Source of the DNA: Oscillospiraceae bacterium
GTDB taxonomy: Bacteria; Bacillota; Clostridia; Oscillospirales; Oscillospiraceae
Direction of reading: 5' to 3'
Assembly (NCBI GenBank): GCA_024691985.1
Contig: JAILNC010000108.1
Coordinates: 1 to 45,766 of the forward strand
DNA: 45,766 bases
The notes under the pieces are model-generated. The model did not search any database. It was not told the DNA's origin and saw only the letters and a program-made list of their open reading frames with translations. The position numbers were made by a program, and so were the translations under genes. Positions 34,201 to 38,832 of the stretch are shown here, one piece after another (the first letter of the stretch is position 1; the number at the start of each line of letters is the position of its first letter).

Positions 34201-35500
34201 CACGGCTGCGTCCGGCACTCCCCTGCCCAATCCGACCACCGTGAAGATCAAAGGCGCAGGCAGTGCGACCTTCGGCGAGATCACCTATACGAAGGCGGGC
34301 ACCTATACCTACACGGTCAAAGAGACAGCGTGCGACGATTCTTCCCACTACAACCCGCTCGACAGCACAGAGTGGACCGTGGAAGTGACGGTGGCGAACG
34401 ACTCGACCGACGGCCTGAAGATCACGGGCTACAAGATAACGAAGGGCAGCCAAACCACGACGGCAACGTCGGAGCAGCTCCAGAGTGAGAAACTCGAAGA
34501 TGCAAGCGGAAAGAAGTATATCCTCTATACGCCTGCAACGCCCGCACTCGCGGTCGTGTTCGACAACCCGTACACGCCCGATCCTGTGAAGCTGAAGATC
34601 CCGGTGAAGAAGATCGTGGAGATCAACCCGAACATCACTCAGCCCAATCTGAAGTTCGTCTTCGATCTGACGGCGAAGAACGGCGCGCCGATGCCCACGT
34701 CCACGTCCGGCGCCACCGTGACGATCAACTGGCCGACGCAGGAAGAAGGCGAGTTCGGTAAGATCACGTTCACCAAGGCCGGCACCTACGAGTACACCGT
34801 GGTCGAACGGGCGGGCAGCGATCCCGGCGTGGTCTACGACACGACCCCCAGGACCGTGGTCGTTACGGTCACCGTCAACGCCAATGATGAATTGGAAGCC
34901 CACTACAGCTGGGCGGCCGCTTCGACGGCAAGCACAGAGGGCGAGGGCACCGAGGCGACGAGTGATGCCGAACCTGCTGCAAGCCGGAGGGACGAACCTG
35001 TCGAATTCACCAACAAGTATGAGGACGGCTCGCTGCGCATTGAGAAGCATGTCTACGGAAATCGCGGCGACAGGACGCGGAAGTTCAAGTTCAGGGTGGA
35101 TCTCATCGACGCAAATGGTGATAAGCTCCCCAGCAGCATGAAGTTCCGAGGTATGAAGTATACCGCCAGCGGCTCGCTGCCCTTCAACATCAAGAGCGGC
35201 GATACGATCGAGCTCAAGGACGGCGAATATGCTGTGATCACCGGTCTTCCCGTCGGTATCTACTACGAGGTGGAGGAGACCAACAGCTACAGCCACACCG
35301 TGACCTCGACCGGCGAGATCGGCAGGATCATCGCCAATACGACCGTAACGGCAGTATTCAAGAACTACAAGAGCGACGTCCCCAAGACAGGTGAGACTGA
35401 CCTGCTGCCTGTGACAGTCCCGATGATGGGCGTGTCCGGCCTCGGCATGATCCTGACCGCACTCTTCGGGAAGAAGCGCAAGCCGCGCAAGGACAAGTAA
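19292..35500 (+). CDS. Giant CHAP-domain, multi-isopeptide-module surface protein with VPKTG sorting signal
   Basis: A single intact frame of 5,402 residues. Residues 1-29 are a signal peptide (cleavage near AFAAE). Six Cys-rich 39-residue repeats follow (37-270). A CHAP-type amidase domain lies at about 335-490, with C384 in GDWCAMFISF, H446 in PDHVGIV and E464-G-N. Then come a domain I do not recognise (about 503-650) and about 25 Cna-B/SpaA/DUF11-like Ig modules (650-4930). Examples with visible Lys and Glu of isopeptide type start near 1326 (GKVDIKKVD...LTELEAP), 2757, 3190, 4516, 4670 and 4822 (KAKLIKVDEDD...YYLKETMPPEGY). Two pilin (Spy0128/FctA-like) domains are at about 4940-5090 and 5093-5215, and a DUF7601-like module at about 5246-5360. 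VPKTG (5363-5367), a hydrophobic stretch and a KKRKPRKDK tail end the chain. It is probably a sortase-anchored long adhesive stalk bearing an N-terminal wall hydrolase. Confidence 0.92.
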   Translation: MRHYGKRAIALLLVLVFMIGMLPTSAFAAEAEGHTEHTWSEWAVTAEPTCTEDGSQERSCSVCGYTESEAIPASGHTWGAWTVTAAPTCAEGGSQERSCSVCGATESEAIPAPGHTWGEWTVTAAPTCTKDGSREHSCTICGYTESEVIPAPGHTWGEWTVTAAPTCTEEGAHEHTCSVCGVTESEAIPALGHTWGEWTVTAAPTCTEEGAHEHTCSVCNVTESEAMPALGHTWGEWTVTVEPSCEVEGAHEHTCSVCGVTESEVMPAKGHEWTEDNGVDLVKCKVCGVYQVIAEGGSFDFELHGEQWLITGDVNADVEDQAVWNAMFADLILTGNWAEDLLTVAQSQIGYPESSANYAVSTGGHRNGYTRYGAWYGIPYGDWCAMFISFCLNYADIPESAMPYDCSCASWAETLDARSMFAYRGSYVPKSGDLIFYYGSEGYPDHVGIVNWYDANTGVINTIEGNFNDRVATRQVGLYDPSITGYGMLPENPALAPKPEPERVEKTISAAAGDRTITVSGMLPADAELSVVSIPLGAAEEILNAQGNASLADMKVVVAFDVTILSDGKKYDLEEYGDSITVSVSDVTEEVTGVMHVKIDVTDGNGGLDLSSLNTAMTQKQDSEMLSVEAAEDGAVFFDLTSCSVSLILAGSTRAVETVDVTVNVNWGGDRANSASITHRPSTVSFQVEVSADGGTTWTPVDGSYTLSGGTDTDTWTNAASPWQFPAEDENHNPLTYRVSEINDTETFTYPADNPDNPDPNLTVARYTMSDPQVIGATGTVNFDNSYNWPWPLIDFADYYYADPTSPSYINPLQTTIQAGPCSDNNCTQAVDPDKIEAGEEVYYKIGYILDQAQSYPYSNGGRAMFDSYHDVKLTLLLPEGLYLMAHGHISGIPAEEKTITIGGKNYTQYTIKFSEDDTSPSGSGSFSIRVRVGNNGTVNSISTYDLENMLHLEAKYDLVDKTLPETSDKYTVKTYQSEDNDGTDDISTVSPDEWGVQKIVKDPPVVNVNAGTVTYTWTIKVGLKSGEPQYEGGASNPDYLLSDETPYKRTGREAVTKLTLQDVLEAELKPASTAEIPAPVITMQKVGDNTPVKTLTDTSVVVWGTGADTDLELNKKMSIISDNGSTPNVITPLYTTYTVTATYDVSGLIGEFYQPTALNLDTTNTINLDALFPHLPEQDDSDRVAVSAPLSSKNPASFHIVKKLNQYNDSQIDYNGRYGPITYAIADSNGSPLTIYIKEDGSYSPYTGPLETGSDHVYYILPAPEGISYTMSETISSQYSNYMAPVSASAQKGTDNPVSGNAGSVSFSPGPEDSWTITFVNKETMGKVDIKKVDQNGTELEGAKFQLKDAQDNIIYVNDSTGTPQPYVVTDSLGKAAFDRLPYGTYTLTELEAPHGYTKDNRTEIFTIGEGPNGRLSYSYTFRNNDTRAHVVLKKYLGVGEPKSQMPQVNGEYPDATFELQWYKDGQWEPALDFDGHEITVNTLNNVGVITLDVAAEDENGPIQYRFAETLTATSTHYPADGQPGDKTAVTAAKEIAPGYTETFEMYNRKSVTIKVNKNFYDVGSNGDRTYIEADDYKATVALYRTTAASPTSTSDLELASTETKQVGHDNQSWTNLPACDPNGNPYTYYLLETPAEGFAQIRENNQDGTIVPLTDENNNTVYYSKITLASTKESYITTLFNLRKVIPIHFVKKNGTSQSYDLSGSEVTVYTAYTDETHNTIATDAQATIEGQPVSLNGVVMPAGTSGAVVYLAEGQVYYYRETKTTSGYTFSKLTSDVDGSQTEITTNLGTIDLTTVTQPGLYGESTKYLVYTVTNKTDPTIRIDKKSSVKGSNGQYPTVTGAQFQVYVKEDGAYVPFKKNGSDVKITTTNASSGVTLPAGTYYLAEIVTPTNYLNPNSAAAAALYNQIEGDSNVYTYDSGTEKTFVEIEFSETNNTFTFYNIPNTGKVKVQKRVDGQPVQIAGFTVELWNGNTRVGNAVQTGNDGTATLTAPVYDADCQKITYTVKEGDASTWSTTGNLKDKYYFIADGQQVQLEPGKTVTTEYVSSGQGGTLYVDNASYLEINATKKQFDGWQYSHGGFAFKMAGVTVGVYRRAMVKTEQGEWVPYEDKWVPVPGATNVKTDDSGAISFNKLIRGEKLDNGTVVEYEYALVELASDDTNYFPYRDDGDPQTDNFKEFAPAGELTSLDNYNYLLLEHDDISPTGPTYELGDMLNTNHWVQFHLTKWLDDQTITQNKAKWQQEEESHTEHTVDADGNSLAIDGNDTKLDDCIFSLYRYIVSDDDTMPLAFSNHIPLPTGWTCLGTYTTGTLYNTAGDRQYGQFLTMVDTNVNENYVYVLVEESTGPTGAKINPHFQYTCWVGKDGVSVSANGTSIDRTSKFTLDSINHTEALNTRDEGTGGSEIFLASFRLAKWREIVDVQTGEKSILPLSNARFKLYLGGTGTAIADLISGLDGGNLYALAQSGVFQLEWETVKDPETGETVETGRIKLLEYEVQGGEAVPYFVQDILETWDVQVGDKTYTVYGVPVDLVEIEAPEGYGSEPMRYQTYMCFVDKDPPRGNSSDTYRYYNDLYFVRDPGGDYDLAENQTEPRWYVTEDRENSTEAFGDGKTTAQLRLMNYPMHNIPVEVRKVGYVPTLGETGTQGKNSQQIALGNYGAVELAGVTMKLQHQKSGGGWEDWDYETNKPGTKTFTTKEHGEFFFEDGLQKGTYRIIETDLGDHEENYENAYDGTGIHFRSFVVGHTMQTVYMANPKKVNLKITKKSLIPTETNPLSGAVFKLGTLTSTESGGVYSFDNIPTGTYKLTEDTAPSGYSKGYFKTLFVESNPDYAALVGDDGMLLGYSYEESSGDVVVSNISPNPEASYDSATGNIVFQLEVKDPKLSSIKINKRKLGDDNTKLNTTFHYYFLPMNKVPASGQVTLPTIYETTGNARTPNTTTWSFVQAGWTNMSSEPATSSGSRVINNLEPGVYVFYEREDKVPNGHERLRDTNGNLVVYSVVVTGGLDKTVQVTPSSVTILNTTLDPSEEQTITTSFTGTNGGQVEFTAFNVPMTTMRGQKYVDWGELTSSDVSGSWSVTFNIYDAQTGGNKVATLTRTNGSLAYFIVPGTTNTQAQFSRNKTYYIEEVVNESAGTDAAHFPLASIIIKNTVNGTTTEIPVSLSSGGPRYPFTIPSGTGEIQIYATDEYHYGKVTFYKMNGTVDDALPGATIEIQHKVDGQWVKLCDAPELLNADLSGTGKYQAVFPLDSDELTIYRVHELVPPDGYVINPEKDYFEFQLKWDKDKPDDKRGNVLDLALDFTQLNVNNCLINLQGIPLTVTKYDNVRGTEGIAPAESGKATFSLYHKENGTWTHVADKVITTGGIATFDGANLLIPGHEYFLAETHFSTDLFNDRAGMYKVVTGQPDEELVLQDIKIDENTTIEDCYVFTATGAQEIQIKAYNVPYLKPWIQKLDVGQYPVLPTPVIPMMTFKVFELPENYTLPEDETARDALVTTLSASTNTTDTTIPRIVFQSSTNASGHENVETTYPGVTGNVLGTKIEWTTDTVEDRWTRTRRYLLVETEVDGTNNTYDTMVKDDERVHWYLVIDPLDADPAEAPTFTLTNINGVAGVELTKTVVQNSVNPESDVDSSDTVDSLISGSRKVVYTLDPEVSGKNQMLKSFILKETGLAEMTDDDIGQAEDLPAAVPDYEITKVVVGNASHMIPASLGLSGAPIFADVTFMDAGGSAIGSETVPLQNSTAEDRTLGAPSGTKTFTIAYYSPVLYERTNEVYKLGEEFEPEATTVYMTVKQITTVPAVHISKFKNTSEAVLVYPKWSKKGEGPTDTPLTASAKAIVNVRGLEIPLVSVDKIIDAETVSTGGVVKFVLTVSNKQGSTVPFKNPMLLDIMPTGVTFYDPGEARFKPEVTFHDADHPFTLKYTSMIGQQVQSSVHDDNNNVYADAETCVLFELTGELQPNDHVEVSFYGLVGPSALLYDQASTTVKIQNDVYLSSAEHTYKTPQNPNGYSFAISGNSSEGYVFGNNIREGDDIATAASPDRTAKIHEAGVHDRLKNEGTTNPDYTNGTNFIWIRATDDVPVVAGQVLTLHKQVKGDRDSIFHGEEELGVATRTFTDETSHYHDLTNGYVDWLLIIDAGPSFPAKKLVVGDAIPKVGDAETRKSCWDVDFDSITSIQLEGFEVDSDLYTVWYYKGPIEGASDVIKGVLNDAREWSTTNPPDAQLWTPTMPADKSKITGFVIVFDQTLEIAISHALTIMYHTLVPACNDEEAFAKIAFLNATNDFFVLHDDFTRAEKSNPVSVTLMDQDVEVQGDVWIDEDWDAEQQIGGNRRDYSQYAIIQELVGDGTSGNPGRIGFTMKDERRSAAGETIPEAARGTNTSIGESIRHFTFKRLGAALYTGDAPLYGPDNYLNAGIHKLGDGLYGALKGTDPFHYSLYATFNAGETKLMDVFKLTTRGSGHYMSDDPDNLAGAEEKANALDSNFAVAGRAIENYNTYPFYIRYSALVDQSKDIGFRSYRGLIINKVADDDPKTKLEGVKFEIYGPYEDTTLVDPNSTTGEKFSPKTPAYGYNGKLTFSLIDGVYVYDPDSTDTELVTDGNGQIRVSGLNWWKEYEVVETATIAPYSIEGTVTADAASFAQILDEGEGKFMLLVPATGKTSEKSSDVVTVTNKRGLDFEFVKRSAEVTVDAEGVDVLSTGDPLAGATFGLFTDEACTKPFKNGDDDVTATSDSNGKVKFTLLPYGTYYMKEVSLGTSQNDYWLNTTVYKVHVVPKTNTEDAHVEVTMVSGSGTETAVDAFGTGMLVPVKDADGHVLKYQYEVLNVKVKVKAKLIKVDEDDNTKKLPGAQFGLYSDAACETTALSTVTTDDNGEASFGWLAPGTYYLKETMPPEGYPLSDTIYTLVISYSVSTDRTYTITVTFDGNTVTLDNGKATFSVTVTNTFVPVKLKIPVKKEITSTTGTAPTKEAEFTFTITAASGTPLPNPTTVKIKGAGSATFGEITYTKAGTYTYTVKETACDDSSHYNPLDSTEWTVEVTVANDSTDGLKITGYKITKGSQTTTATSEQLQSEKLEDASGKKYILYTPATPALAVVFDNPYTPDPVKLKIPVKKIVEINPNITQPNLKFVFDLTAKNGAPMPTSTSGATVTINWPTQEEGEFGKITFTKAGTYEYTVVERAGSDPGVVYDTTPRTVVVTVTVNANDELEAHYSWAAASTASTEGEGTEATSDAEPAASRRDEPVEFTNKYEDGSLRIEKHVYGNRGDRTRKFKFRVDLIDANGDKLPSSMKFRGMKYTASGSLPFNIKSGDTIELKDGEYAVITGLPVGIYYEVEETNSYSHTVTSTGEIGRIIANTTVTAVFKNYKSDVPKTGETDLLPVTVPMMGVSGLGMILTALFGKKRKPRKDK
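19400..20101 (+). repeat. Six tandem 117-bp repeats coding Cys-rich 39-residue units
   Basis: Each unit follows the pattern GHTWGEWTV-x5-C-x9-C-x2-C-x3-ESE-x-IPA-x. A partial seventh unit follows (HEWTEDN, with CKVCG). The spacing of three cysteines plus nearby histidines suggests small zinc-binding or disulfide-bonded folds. Units 4 and 5 are nearly identical, pointing to recent copy-number change. Confidence 0.9.
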
Positions 35501-35533
35501 GCAGGCAAAACCCAGGCAAGCAAAGCAACAACA

Positions 35534-35565
35534 AGACCGGGGCAAAGAAGCCTTTGCCCCGGTCT
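35534..35565 (+). terminator. Strong hairpin between the giant gene and the sortase gene
   Basis: A perfect 14-bp stem (35534-35547 with 35552-35565; arm AGACCGGGGCAAAG) with a 4-nt loop, 34 bp after the stop codon. No T tract follows (CCCATGC), so it may act as an mRNA-stabilising or partial termination structure that lowers sortase expression relative to its substrate. Confidence 0.55.
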
Positions 35566-35643
35566 CCCATGCAGGCTCTGATACGGAGAACGCGTATGGC
35601 GCAGCTCCGGCAGACATAGGGATGAGGAGGGAATCCTGTCGAA

Positions 35644-36519
35644 ATGAATGAAGAGAAAAAGAAAAGACGCTTTGGATGGCGGTCGATCGTGTTCTGCTTT
35701 TTCGCGCTCGCTTTTCTGCTCAGCAGCGGCGTCACGGCCTCGGTCCTGATCTCCCGCAACAAGGCGGACAAGGCGATCCAGGAGCTGCGGATCCAGGCGC
35801 GGGAGAGTCTCAGCGGCTACGGGATGACTACGGCCGCCGACCCCAATGCGGCCCAGCAGCCGCGTCAGGAGCAGCAGGCCGCGGACGCCAAAGAGCCGGC
35901 GAAGGAAGCCAGTGCGCCGAAGAGACAGGTTTCCATGGACTTTACGGAGCTTCAGAAGGCCAATCCCGATATCATAGGCTGGATCTTCGGCGAGGGCACC
36001 AACGTTGACTATCCCATCCTGCAGGCCGAAGACAACGACTACTACATGGATCACCTCTACACCCGGGAATACAACACCGCAGGCTCCATCTTCGCCGACT
36101 GCAGGAACAAGGCCGATTTCTCCGACAGGAACACCGTGGTCTTCGGCCATCACATGGCAAACGGCACGATGTTCGGTTCGATCGAGCATTACAAATCGCA
36201 GGATTTTTACGACGCGACGCCGACCATGATGCTCTATACGCCGGACGGCGACTACCGGATCGAACTGATCAGCGGGACGCATGAGAGCGGCGATGAACAG
36301 TTCTGGGATTTCAACTTCAATACCGAGGAGGAATTCCTGAAATACGTGGAAAGCTTCCAGAAGCGTTCCACCTTCAAGAGCAGTGTGGAGGTCCAGCCGG
36401 GAGACAGTCTGATTTCCCTGTGCACCTGTGCATATGTCTTTGACAACGCCCGGTTTATGCTGATCGGCAGGCTGGTACCGCTGTATGAAGGCGGGCAGAC
36501 CGAAGGGCAAGCCCCGTAG
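35644..36519 (+). CDS. srtB: Class B sortase
   Basis: A membrane transpeptidase that cuts the sorting signal and joins the protein to the cell wall or to other pilin subunits. The 291-residue protein has a basic N-terminus, one membrane helix (about 13-36) and an Ala/Gln/Lys-rich linker. The class B core is DFTELQKANPDIIGWI, then NVDYPILQAEDNDYYMDHLYTREYN and GSIFADCRN. Catalytic residues visible are H169/H170 in VFGHHMANGTMF, C262 in SLCTCAYVF and R270 in NARFMLIGRL. It lies 143 bp after the giant gene with its VPKTG signal, so they form a substrate-enzyme pair. The ATG at 35644 is a long 13 nt from AGGAGG, so translation may be weak. No other sortase is in the window. Confidence 0.92.
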   Translation: MNEEKKKRRFGWRSIVFCFFALAFLLSSGVTASVLISRNKADKAIQELRIQARESLSGYGMTTAADPNAAQQPRQEQQAADAKEPAKEASAPKRQVSMDFTELQKANPDIIGWIFGEGTNVDYPILQAEDNDYYMDHLYTREYNTAGSIFADCRNKADFSDRNTVVFGHHMANGTMFGSIEHYKSQDFYDATPTMMLYTPDGDYRIELISGTHESGDEQFWDFNFNTEEEFLKYVESFQKRSTFKSSVEVQPGDSLISLCTCAYVFDNARFMLIGRLVPLYEGGQTEGQAP

Positions 36520-36602
36520 GACGTCAAGACAGGAAGCTGAGCTCCGGCACACTGCTCCCCTGCTGACAGCGGCGTCCTTAACCACAGATTAATCAGAAAT
36601 GA

Positions 36603-36653
36603 AAGCACCCCATTTGTCAGGCAGCCAGTTTGCTGCCGACGAATGGGGTGCTT
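36603..36653. terminator. Long hairpin between srtB and lysS
   Basis: Outer arms AAGCACCCCATT (36603-36614) and AATGGGGTGCTT (36642-36653) pair perfectly, with an inner GTC-GGCAGC/GCTGCCGAC stem. On the minus strand it is followed by TTTCATTTCTG, on the plus strand by GTATTC. It can serve as the convergent stop for srtB and lysS, and would be island-borne if the repeat interpretation holds. Confidence 0.68.
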
Positions 36654-36705
36654 GTATTCTGACGCAAGGGATGCAGCTTAAACGAAAAGCCTTGAATTTA
36701 CCGGT

Positions 36706-36732
36706 CTTTTCAGTCCAGCGGCTTCATCGTCG
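36706..36732. repeat. Right 27-bp direct repeat (attR-like) at the lysS 3' end
   Basis: Identical to 18710-18736. It covers the last coding bases of lysS, its TGA stop and four bases beyond. Confidence 0.85.
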
Positions 36733-38209
36733 GAAAGAGGATCACGTCCCGGATGGAGCTGCAGCCGGTCAGGAGCATGACGCAGCGGTCGATGCCGATG
36801 CCGAGGCCGCCCGTGGGGGGCATGCCGTACTCGAGGGCGTTGATGAAATCCTCGTCCATCATGCCCGCTTCGTCGTCGCCCTTCGCGCGCATCTCCATCT
36901 GCTTGACGAAGCGCTGCTTCTGATCGATGGGGTCGTTGAGCTCAGAGAAGGCGTTGCCCATCTCGCTGGCGCAGATGAAGAGCTCGAAGCGCTCGGTCAG
37001 GCGCGGATCCTTCGGGCTGCGTTTGGCCAGCGGCGACACGTCCACCGGATGCATGGTGATGAAGGTCGGCTGGATCAGCTTCTCCTCGACCTTCTGGTCA
37101 AAGCACTCGTACAGCGCGTGGCCCCAGGTGGCCTCGACCTTGTCCATGTCGACCCCGGCGGCCTTCGCCGCGGCGACGGCCTCGGCGTCGCCGTCGATCG
37201 CCATGAAGTCGACGCCGAGGTATTCCTTCACGGCTTCGGCCATGGTCATGCGCTTGAAGCCCGGCGAGAGATCAATGCGGTTTCCGAGCCATTCGACTTC
37301 GTAGGTGCCGAGGATCTCCTTCGCAGCGCCCGAGAGCAGGGCCTCGAAGAGGTCCATCATGTCGTTGAAATCGGCGTAGGCCTCGTAGAGCTCCACGGTC
37401 GTGAACTCCGGATTGTGGCGGGTGTCCATACCCTCGTTGCGGAAGATGCGGCCGATCTCGTACACACGCTCGATGCCGCCGACGATCAGCCGTTTCAGGT
37501 TGAGCTCGGTCGCGATGCGCAGGTACATGTCCAGATCCAGCGTGTTGTGGTGCGTGATGAAGGGCCTCGCGGTGGCGCCGCCGGAGATGGTGTTGAGTAC
37601 CGGCGTCTCCACCTCCATATAGCCGCGCGCGTCCAGGAAGCGGCGGACATAGGAGACGAACTTCGAGCGGATCTCAAAGTTCCGGCGGCTCTCGTCGCTC
37701 ATGATGAGATCGACGTAGCGCTGGCGGTACTTGAGCTCGGTATTCGTCATGCCGTGGAACTTCTCCGGCAGCGGGCGCAGGGACTTCGAGAGCAGCGTCA
37801 CGCCCTGCACGTGGACGGAGATCTCCCCCGTCTTCGTCGTGAAGACATAGCCGCTGACGCCGATGATGTCGCCGATGTCGTACTTGCGGAAGTCCGCAAA
37901 CTCCGTCGGCGTGACTGCGTCGGCACGGATATAGAGCTGGATCTGCCCGCGGTCGTCCTTGATGTGGCAGAAGATGGCCTTGCCCATGCCGCGCTTGGAC
38001 AGGATGCGCCCGGCGACGCGGACGTTCTTCTCCTCAAAACGGGCATAGTCGTCCTTGATCTCCTGCGACCAGGCGGTCCGCTCAAAGCGGGTCTGGACGA
38101 AGGGATTCCTCCCCTCCTGCTGCAGGGCCGCCAGCTTGTCGCGGCGGATCTGCAGGATCTCCGAAAGCTCCTGCTCGGGCGCTTCGCTTCTGTTGATTTC
38201 TTCGCTCAT
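36710..38209 (-). CDS. lysS: Lysyl-tRNA synthetase, class II
   Basis: Charges tRNA-Lys with lysine using ATP. From ATG 38209 the protein has 499 residues. The OB-fold anticodon-binding domain covers about 50-140 ([20 protein letters not shown]). The class II core has motif 1 ([15 protein letters not shown]), motif 2 ([26 protein letters not shown], given in two parts: [17 protein letters not shown]) and motif 3 ([15 protein letters not shown]). The chain ends normally in [13 protein letters not shown] 7 codons upstream overlaps greA and is less likely. It follows greA by 17 bp, so they form an operon. Its last six codons and stop are duplicated at 18710-18736. Confidence 0.96.
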   Translation of the reverse strand: MSEEINRSEAPEQELSEILQIRRDKLAALQQEGRNPFVQTRFERTAWSQEIKDDYARFEEKNVRVAGRILSKRGMGKAIFCHIKDDRGQIQLYIRADAVTPTEFADFRKYDIGDIIGVSGYVFTTKTGEISVHVQGVTLLSKSLRPLPEKFHGMTNTELKYRQRYVDLIMSDESRRNFEIRSKFVSYVRRFLDARGYMEVETPVLNTISGGATARPFITHHNTLDLDMYLRIATELNLKRLIVGGIERVYEIGRIFRNEGMDTRHNPEFTTVELYEAYADFNDMMDLFEALLSGAAKEILGTYEVEWLGNRIDLSPGFKRMTMAEAVKEYLGVDFMAIDGDAEAVAAAKAAGVDMDKVEATWGHALYECFDQKVEEKLIQPTFITMHPVDVSPLAKRSPKDPRLTERFELFICASEMGNAFSELNDPIDQKQRFVKQMEMRAKGDDEAGMMDEDFINALEYGMPPTGGLGIGIDRCVMLLTGCSSIRDVILFPTMKPLD

Positions 38210-38226
38210 GTCCCGAAAGCTCCCGC

Positions 38227-38721
38227 TCACTTGTTTTCCACAGAGAGGATCTGCAGGCGGATCTCACCGGCGGGGGCGAGGACGCTCACGGTGTCGCCCG
38301 CGCGGTGACCGTGCAGCGCGCGGCCGACCGGGGAGTCGTCGGAGATGCGGCCCTGCCTGGGGTTGGCCTCCTGCGAGCCGACGATCTCATAGTTTTCCGT
38401 CTCGTTGAACTCGAGGTCGAGAACCTTGATGAGACTCCCAAGCGTGACGGTGTCCTTGGGCGCGTCGATCTCGCTCTTGTCGACGATCTCCGCGTTCTCG
38501 ATCAGGACCTTGAGCTCGGCGATCTTGGAATAGAGCTTGCCCTGCTCGGTCTTGGCCTCGTCATACTCGCTGTTCTCGGACAGGTCGCCGAAGCTCCTGG
38601 CCTCCTTGATCAGCTCCGAGACCTCTTTCTCCCGGACAGTCTCCAGATAATAGAGCTCCTGCTTGATCTCCTCCAGGCGCTCCTGGCTCATTTTGAATCT
38701 GCTCGCGTTTGCGTTGGCCAT
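38227..38721 (-). CDS. greA: Transcription elongation factor GreA
   Basis: Rescues backtracked RNA polymerase by stimulating transcript cleavage. The 164-residue protein has the N-terminal coiled coil with the acidic tip [20 protein letters not shown], whose Asp and Glu bind the catalytic magnesium. The FKBP-like C-domain shows [21 protein letters not shown] and [19 protein letters not shown] 38721 has AGGAGGAG 9 nt upstream; the frame is open further upstream across the promoter. It is the first gene of greA-lysS and is driven by a full-consensus promoter overlapped by a palindrome. Confidence 0.95.
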   Translation of the reverse strand: MANANASRFKMSQERLEEIKQELYYLETVREKEVSELIKEARSFGDLSENSEYDEAKTEQGKLYSKIAELKVLIENAEIVDKSEIDAPKDTVTLGSLIKVLDLEFNETENYEIVGSQEANPRQGRISDDSPVGRALHGHRAGDTVSVLAPAGEIRLQILSVENK

Positions 38722-38764
38722 GTTGATGATCTCCTCCTGCCGCAGCGGCGGTAGTGTTGTTAAG

Positions 38765-38790
38765 GCGCAAGCCATTATAATGGCTTGCGC
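38765..38790. promoter_or_regulatory. Perfect 26-bp palindrome over the greA -10 box (candidate operator)
   Basis: The half-site is GCGCAAGCCAT with a TATA centre, symmetric over 26 bases without a mismatch. It covers the whole -10 box and the expected start point, so transcription begins inside it and the full hairpin cannot form in RNA. That leaves DNA-level recognition by a dimeric regulator as the simplest reading. Confidence 0.65.
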
Positions 38791-38802
38791 ATGCGGTGTC
38801 AA
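38774..38802 (-). promoter_or_regulatory. Consensus sigma-A promoter of greA-lysS
   Basis: On the minus strand TTGACA (-35, 38797-38802) and TATAAT (-10, 38774-38779) are both perfect and 17 bp apart. The start is expected near 38767, about 45 nt before the ATG. Confidence 0.88.
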
Positions 38803-38832
38803 GTCCGAGTTGCGTCTTCGCCCGCTCTCGCC

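Larger units (their letters stand above)
18710..36732. mobile_element. Putative 18-kb integrated adhesin-sortase island at the lysS 3' end
   Basis: The segment is bracketed by 27-bp direct repeats, the right one being the true 3' end of lysS. Removing one repeat and the DNA between them would leave intact lysS followed within about 20 bp by the strong hairpin at 18656-18688. This is the pattern left by site-specific integration into a gene 3' end, where the element restores the coding sequence. The cargo is one giant surface-protein gene and one sortase gene. No integrase, relaxase or replication gene is visible, so the element is either degenerate, mobilised in trans, or was formed by another recombination route. 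Confidence 0.6.

Noticed and set aside
38765-38790. The greA palindrome as an intrinsic terminator for the S41 gene
   Set aside because: It lies upstream, not downstream, of greA transcription, overlaps the -10 box and lacks a T tract; the S41 gene ends at 38833 and reads toward it, but a stop exactly on a consensus promoter is less likely than an operator.
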